From contig NZ_CP031417.1 in assembly GCF_003367395.1 (NCBI RefSeq), positions 2,728,001 to 2,792,000 on the forward strand: a stretch of 64,000 nucleotides of DNA. The letters run 5' to 3'. This DNA is from Pseudolabrys taiwanensis. GTDB lineage: Bacteria > Pseudomonadota > Alphaproteobacteria > Rhizobiales > Xanthobacteraceae. Shown here piece by piece: positions 60,421-64,000 of this stretch. Made by a program: the position numbers and the translations under genes. Below the pieces are notes generated by a model, which had not been told where the DNA came from, searched no databases, and saw only the letters and a program-made list of their open reading frames with translations. How positions within the stretch are numbered: position 1 is the first letter of the stretch; each line of letters begins with the position of its first letter.

Positions 60421-61392
60421 ATGAAGCTTCATCACTTGCGCGCTGTCGTCGCCATTGCGGAGCAAGGCAGCCTGCGCGGCGCCGCTCGTCACCTTCGCAT
60501 CGCCCAGCCGACGCTGACACGTGGCCTGTCCGAGCTCGAACGCGAACTGGGCGCGCCCCTGTTCGAGCGGCGGCCCAAGGGCATGATCGCGACGCAGCTC
60601 GGTGCCGTGTTCGTCCGGCGCGCAACGGCGATCCTCAACGATGTGCGCAAGGCGCAGGAAGAGTTCGCCCAGATGCGCGGCGATGCCGTCGGCACAGTCG
60701 CGATCGGCCTCTCCAGCGTCGGCCACATCCTGTTCCTGCCGAAAGTTCTGCGGCCCTTCCGGCGCAAGTTTCCCAAAGTCCGGCTGCACGTCCTGGAGAG
60801 CTATTACCCGACGATCGAGCGCAGCCTGCAGGACGGCAGCGTCGATCTCTACGTCGGGCCGGATCCAGGCCTGACATTGCCACTGACGCTGCAAAAGGAA
60901 TTGCTGTTCGCCGGCCGCCGGGCAGTGCTGTGCCGGATCGGGCATCCACTGGCGCAGGCGACCTCGCTCAAGGAGCTCGTCAACGCGGAGTGGGTCACGA
61001 CCTCGATCACGCCCAAGGCGGAGAACGAGTTGGGCGAGCTGTTCCAGCTACACGCGCTGCCGCCCCCCCTGCTTGCCTTGCGCAGCCAGTCGTCGCTGAC
61101 CTTGCTCACCTGCCTCGCGAATTCGGATCTGCTGGCGATGGTGCCGGCGCAATGGGTGGATTCGCCCTTCGCCGACCGCGTCCTGACGGCGATCCCGGTC
61201 AGGGAGGAGTTGCGCGCGCCGCCGATCATTGTCGTCAAGCGCTCGGACGTGCCTTTGGCGCCGGCGGCGGCATTCCTGCTCGATCTGGTGAGGCGCAGCG
61301 CGGGCCATCTTGCGCCGCAGAAAGCCACGGTCAGGGCCAACGCAACGCCGGCCGGGCGGCCGCGCAGCGCGGGGCGCCGGGCGATAGCCTAA
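60421..61392 (+). CDS. LysR-family transcriptional regulator
   Basis: A 323-residue LysR protein. DNA-binding region: MKLHHLRAVVAIAEQGSLRG and AARHLRIAQPTLTRGLSELE. A full effector domain follows, with a basic tail (ATPAGRPRSAGRRAIA) not needed for the fold. ATG 60421 is preferred over the upstream start. It lies between the ring-cleavage genes (minus strand) and the FAD hydroxylase and TRAP receptor genes (plus strand) and probably controls both sides. Confidence 0.92.
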   Translation: MKLHHLRAVVAIAEQGSLRGAARHLRIAQPTLTRGLSELERELGAPLFERRPKGMIATQLGAVFVRRATAILNDVRKAQEEFAQMRGDAVGTVAIGLSSVGHILFLPKVLRPFRRKFPKVRLHVLESYYPTIERSLQDGSVDLYVGPDPGLTLPLTLQKELLFAGRRAVLCRIGHPLAQATSLKELVNAEWVTTSITPKAENELGELFQLHALPPPLLALRSQSSLTLLTCLANSDLLAMVPAQWVDSPFADRVLTAIPVREELRAPPIIVVKRSDVPLAPAAAFLLDLVRRSAGHLAPQKATVRANATPAGRPRSAGRRAIA

Positions 61393-61483
61393 CGGCATCA
61401 CCAAGTCCTGTTTGATATCTTTTTGTGTTCCCCTCTCCGCTTTACTGTTGGCCGCAACAAAGAAAACGAGCGTGAGGGAGAAA

Positions 61484-61516
61484 CATGTCGGCCCCTGCCC
61501 CCAGACCATTGCCCTG
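61484..61516 (+). other. Possible ten-codon leader ORF with own ribosome site
   Basis: GAGGGAG at 61474-61480 precedes ATG 61484, which opens MSAPAPRPLP and a TGA. A stable hairpin GCCGACGCC-CGTT-GGCATCGGC follows at 61527-61548, and the hydroxylase starts at 61652. The leader around 61453 (CGCAACAAAGAAAAC) is repeated at 63316-63330 before the TRAP receptor. It may be a proline-rich leader peptide, or a remnant of a gene start. Confidence 0.35.
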
Positions 61517-61651
61517 ACGTTGCGGTGCCGACGCCCGTTGGCATCGGCGCATGCGACGCCCGATCGGACCGTGTCGGCGGATTGACGACTGGCACCCTCA
61601 CCCTCCAGCGGCAGAGCGGCCGCTTTCAAAGCAAGAGTCTTGAACGAAGCG

Positions 61652-63277
61652 ATGAGCACGCTTGCGACCTCGACGGATGTTCTCATTGTCGGAGCCGGCC
61701 CGGCCGGCCTCGCCCTGGCCACCGAGCTCATCATGCGCGGCGTCTCGGTGCAGGTCATCGAGCAGAACGATCGCGTCGGCGTTCAGCCACGCGCCAAAAC
61801 CACCAACGTTCGCACCATGGAGCACATGCGCCGCTGGGGTCTCGCCGAGCGCGTGCGCCGTTCCTCGCCGGTGGATGATTCCGTGCCGCGTCGGGTTCGC
61901 TTCGCGACCTCACTTTTTGGCGGCGACATCAAGGTGTTTGACAACGCTTTGAGCTTCGAGCGGCGGCGCGACGAACGCTTTTCCGAAAACGGCGAATGGG
62001 TTCCTCAATACATCACCGAACGGGTGTTGCTGGATCACGTCTCGGCAAATCCGCTGGCCACTGTCAGGTTTCGCTGCAAGCTCACCGACTTCAAGGCGGA
62101 CGGCGACGGCATCCGTGCCCGGGTCCACGATGCGAACGCCAACCAGACGATCGAACTGAGCGCTCGCTACCTGGTGGGGGCGGATGGCGCACGCAGCACG
62201 GTGCGTGACGCCCTGGGCTTCAGGATGGAAGGCGATGCGTCGATCGCGTCTTTCGTCACGCTGATCTTGAAAATCCCAGGTCTGCTCCGCGATCCCGATT
62301 TGAAGCAAGCAATCATGCATTGGCTGGTCGATCCGGCTGGCCCCTGCATCATGGGTCAGATGGACCGCGACGACACCTGGTTCTGGGGCCCGACGCCGCG
62401 GCCGGGGGTGAAGATCGACGACGCCTGGCTCAATGACCAGATCAGACATTCCCTCGGCGGACGCTACGACTTCTCCATCCTGGCGCGCGATAGCTGGACG
62501 GCACACAAGCTGCTCGCCAACCGCTATCGGCACGGGAACGTCTTCCTGATCGGCGACGCCTGCCATCTACACTCCCCATTCGGCGGCCATGGCATGAATC
62601 TCGGCGTCGGCGACAGCGTCGATCTCGGCTGGAAGCTGGCGGCCACCCTGCAAGGCTGGGGCGGCCCGGAATTGCTCGAGAGCTACGAACTCGAACGTCG
62701 GCCGGTGCATCGCAGGGTGCTGAATTCCTCGACCGAGAACATGGCCTCCCTCAGCGATCAATTCGCCGCGCCCGAGCTGAAGGAAGACAGCGCTCGCGGG
62801 CAAGAGGCGCGTGCACGCGCTGCCGCCGCGATCGACAAACAGAAGACCCCTGAGTTCCGTTCGCTCGGCCTCGTCCTGGGCTATCGCTACGTGGACTCGC
62901 CGATCGTCGTACGCGAGGAAGGTGCGCCGCCGGCCGAGAGCGTTACCGAATATCGTCCTTGCGCCTATCCCGGTACCTTGGCGCCGCATAGCTGGCTTCC
63001 CGACGGTCGTTCGCTCTACGATCTGTTCGGAAGCGGTTTCACGTTGCTGGCGCTGCGCGACATGACGGCAGAGGAAAGAGCATCCGTACAACACTTGGCG
63101 ACGCGTCAGAATGTGCCGCTCGCGCTCGCATCCGTCGCCGATGAGCGCTTGCACGGCCTATACGAGGCGCCATTCGCACTGATACGGCCGGACCAGCATG
63201 TCGCCTGGCGCGGCAAGCGGCTCGATGCGCTGGACGCAATCCTTACGATGGCGCGAGGACACCGACCGTTGAACTGA
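61652..63277 (+). CDS. FAD-dependent aromatic hydroxylase (PheA/TfdB/MhpA-like)
   Basis: A 541-residue group A flavin monooxygenase. GAGPAGLALA (residues 14-23) binds the ADP part, GADGARSTVRD is the DG motif and LIGDACHLHSPFGGHGMN is the GD motif; a thioredoxin-like C-terminal domain follows (about residue 430 on). Length fits phenol, chlorophenol or hydroxyphenylpropionate hydroxylases. It would make a catechol for the VOC dioxygenase at 59713. ATG 61652 is chosen; TTG 61640 is possible. Confidence 0.9.
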   Translation: MSTLATSTDVLIVGAGPAGLALATELIMRGVSVQVIEQNDRVGVQPRAKTTNVRTMEHMRRWGLAERVRRSSPVDDSVPRRVRFATSLFGGDIKVFDNALSFERRRDERFSENGEWVPQYITERVLLDHVSANPLATVRFRCKLTDFKADGDGIRARVHDANANQTIELSARYLVGADGARSTVRDALGFRMEGDASIASFVTLILKIPGLLRDPDLKQAIMHWLVDPAGPCIMGQMDRDDTWFWGPTPRPGVKIDDAWLNDQIRHSLGGRYDFSILARDSWTAHKLLANRYRHGNVFLIGDACHLHSPFGGHGMNLGVGDSVDLGWKLAATLQGWGGPELLESYELERRPVHRRVLNSSTENMASLSDQFAAPELKEDSARGQEARARAAAAIDKQKTPEFRSLGLVLGYRYVDSPIVVREEGAPPAESVTEYRPCAYPGTLAPHSWLPDGRSLYDLFGSGFTLLALRDMTAEERASVQHLATRQNVPLALASVADERLHGLYEAPFALIRPDQHVAWRGKRLDALDAILTMARGHRPLN

Positions 63278-63343
63278 TCGAATGGACGTCGCGATCCGAA
63301 ACACAAAAAACGGACGCAACAAAGAAAACCACGGGGAGAAAAC

Positions 63344-64000
63344 GGTGATCACACGCAGACTTTTGCTCGCCGCCACCGCGGCGACCGTCGCTTCGCCGGC
63401 TGTGCTGCGGGCGGCGCCCACCAAACTTAAACTGTCGCATTACCTGCCGCCACAGCATCAAAGCCATTTGGAATTCCAACGGTGGGCCGACGAACTACGC
63501 CAGAAGACCGGCGGTCAGCTCGATATCGAGGTTTATCCCGCAGGCCAGATGGGACCGCCGCCGCGGCAGTTCGATTTGGCCCGCACCGGCGTGGCCGACC
63601 TCTCCTTCGTCTATACCGCGCTGAGCCCAGGTCGTTTTCCACTGACGGACTTGCTCGGCGCGCCATTCCTCTTCACCGATTCCAACCGGCGTCCGATCAC
63701 CACCGCCCAGGCCTCTCTGATCACGACGAATTTGCGCGACCGCGTCGCGCACGAATATGCCGGCACGGAAGTGCTCTATTTCGTCGTTTCGACCGCGCTG
63801 GGTCTCTTCATGCGCGACAAGTTCGTCAAATCGCCCGATGACCTTAAGGGCCTTCGTATCAGGCCAACCAGCGCCACCGCGGCGTCACATCTGCAGGCAT
63901 GGGGCGCGTCGCCGACCACAATCGGACCGACCGAGTTGGCGGACGCCCTCTCCAAGGGCGTCGTCGACGGTGCCATCTTCAACTTCGAAGGCGGCAAGGT
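63344..64000 (+). CDS. TRAP transporter DctP-type substrate-binding protein, 3'-truncated by the window edge
   Basis: A GTG start at 63344 follows GGGGAG and opens an uninterrupted frame to the window end (about 219 residues). The signal peptide ITRRLLLAATAATVASPAVL with likely cleavage near LRA-APT is followed by TKLKLSHYLPPQHQSHLEFQ and the family core LKGLRIRPTSATAASHLQ, then GVVDGAIFNFEGGK. It resembles DctP receptors for carboxylated aromatics or organic acids. Small and large membrane subunits should lie just past the edge. The gene follows the FAD hydroxylase by 66 bases. Confidence 0.85.

Overview
The window is GC-rich, densely packed DNA from the chromosome of an alphaproteobacterium. 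It is most likely a soil or water member of the Hyphomicrobiales (Bradyrhizobium, Xanthobacteraceae or Pseudolabrys type). This rests on gene families and style: many Bug-type, Liv-type, NMT1-type and TRAP-type solute-binding proteins, FlK-like, MaoC and FadJ proteins, and GC-rich palindromic intergenic repeats. No marker gene fixes the genus. No rRNA, tRNA, CRISPR array, insertion sequence or prophage was seen. The region looks like a catabolic accessory region: uptake systems sit next to hydrolases, oxygenases, dehydrogenases and one-component regulators.

Layout. (1) 1-9184: two complete or near-complete branched-chain amino acid (Liv) type ABC operons in tandem, followed by an ACMSD-like amidohydrolase (9327-10394). 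(2) 10734-15403: a divergent FAD monooxygenase/cupin pair, a PPP-type phosphatase with no usual start codon, a CynX-type MFS transporter, an FlK-like thioesterase and a small XRE regulator. (3) 15570-22778: a six-gene membrane complex related to hydrogenase-4 and complex I (hyfB, C, E, F, G, I order). Its large subunit has lost all four NiFe cysteines and no ferredoxin subunit is encoded. An alpha/beta hydrolase and a cupin follow. (4) 24333-32162: three orphan Bug-type solute receptors with two related LigI-like amidohydrolases, an SDR, a GntR regulator and a LysR regulator. (5) 32209-40897: a TetR/SDR pair with a clear double operator, DUF4180, a FadJ-type beta-oxidation protein, a MaoC hydratase, GNAT, an arginine/lysine decarboxylase and LysR.

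(6) 41202-50751: a ten-gene operon with two NMT1-like receptors sharing one ABC transporter, plus an SDR, a dihydroorotase/allantoinase-like cyclic amidohydrolase, an AtzB/TrzN-like aminohydrolase, a cyanuric acid hydrolase/barbiturase family protein and an acetamidase/formamidase. Together these look like uptake and dismantling of an N-heterocycle. (7) 50763-58129: a hydantoinase/oxoprolinase HyuA-HyuB pair with an MFS transporter and an FAH-family hydrolase, divergent from an IclR regulator. (8) 58386-64000: a likely aromatic ring-cleavage module (FAH hydrolase, SnoaL-like protein, one-domain extradiol-type VOC protein, LysR, FAD aromatic hydroxylase, TRAP receptor) that runs off the right edge.

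The two strongest leads are the NiFe-free Hyf/Ehr-like complex and the N-heterocycle operon. Several operators can be read directly: LysR boxes at 28241-28265 and 60379-60395, TetR sites at 32844-32877 and a GntR site at 27024-27041.
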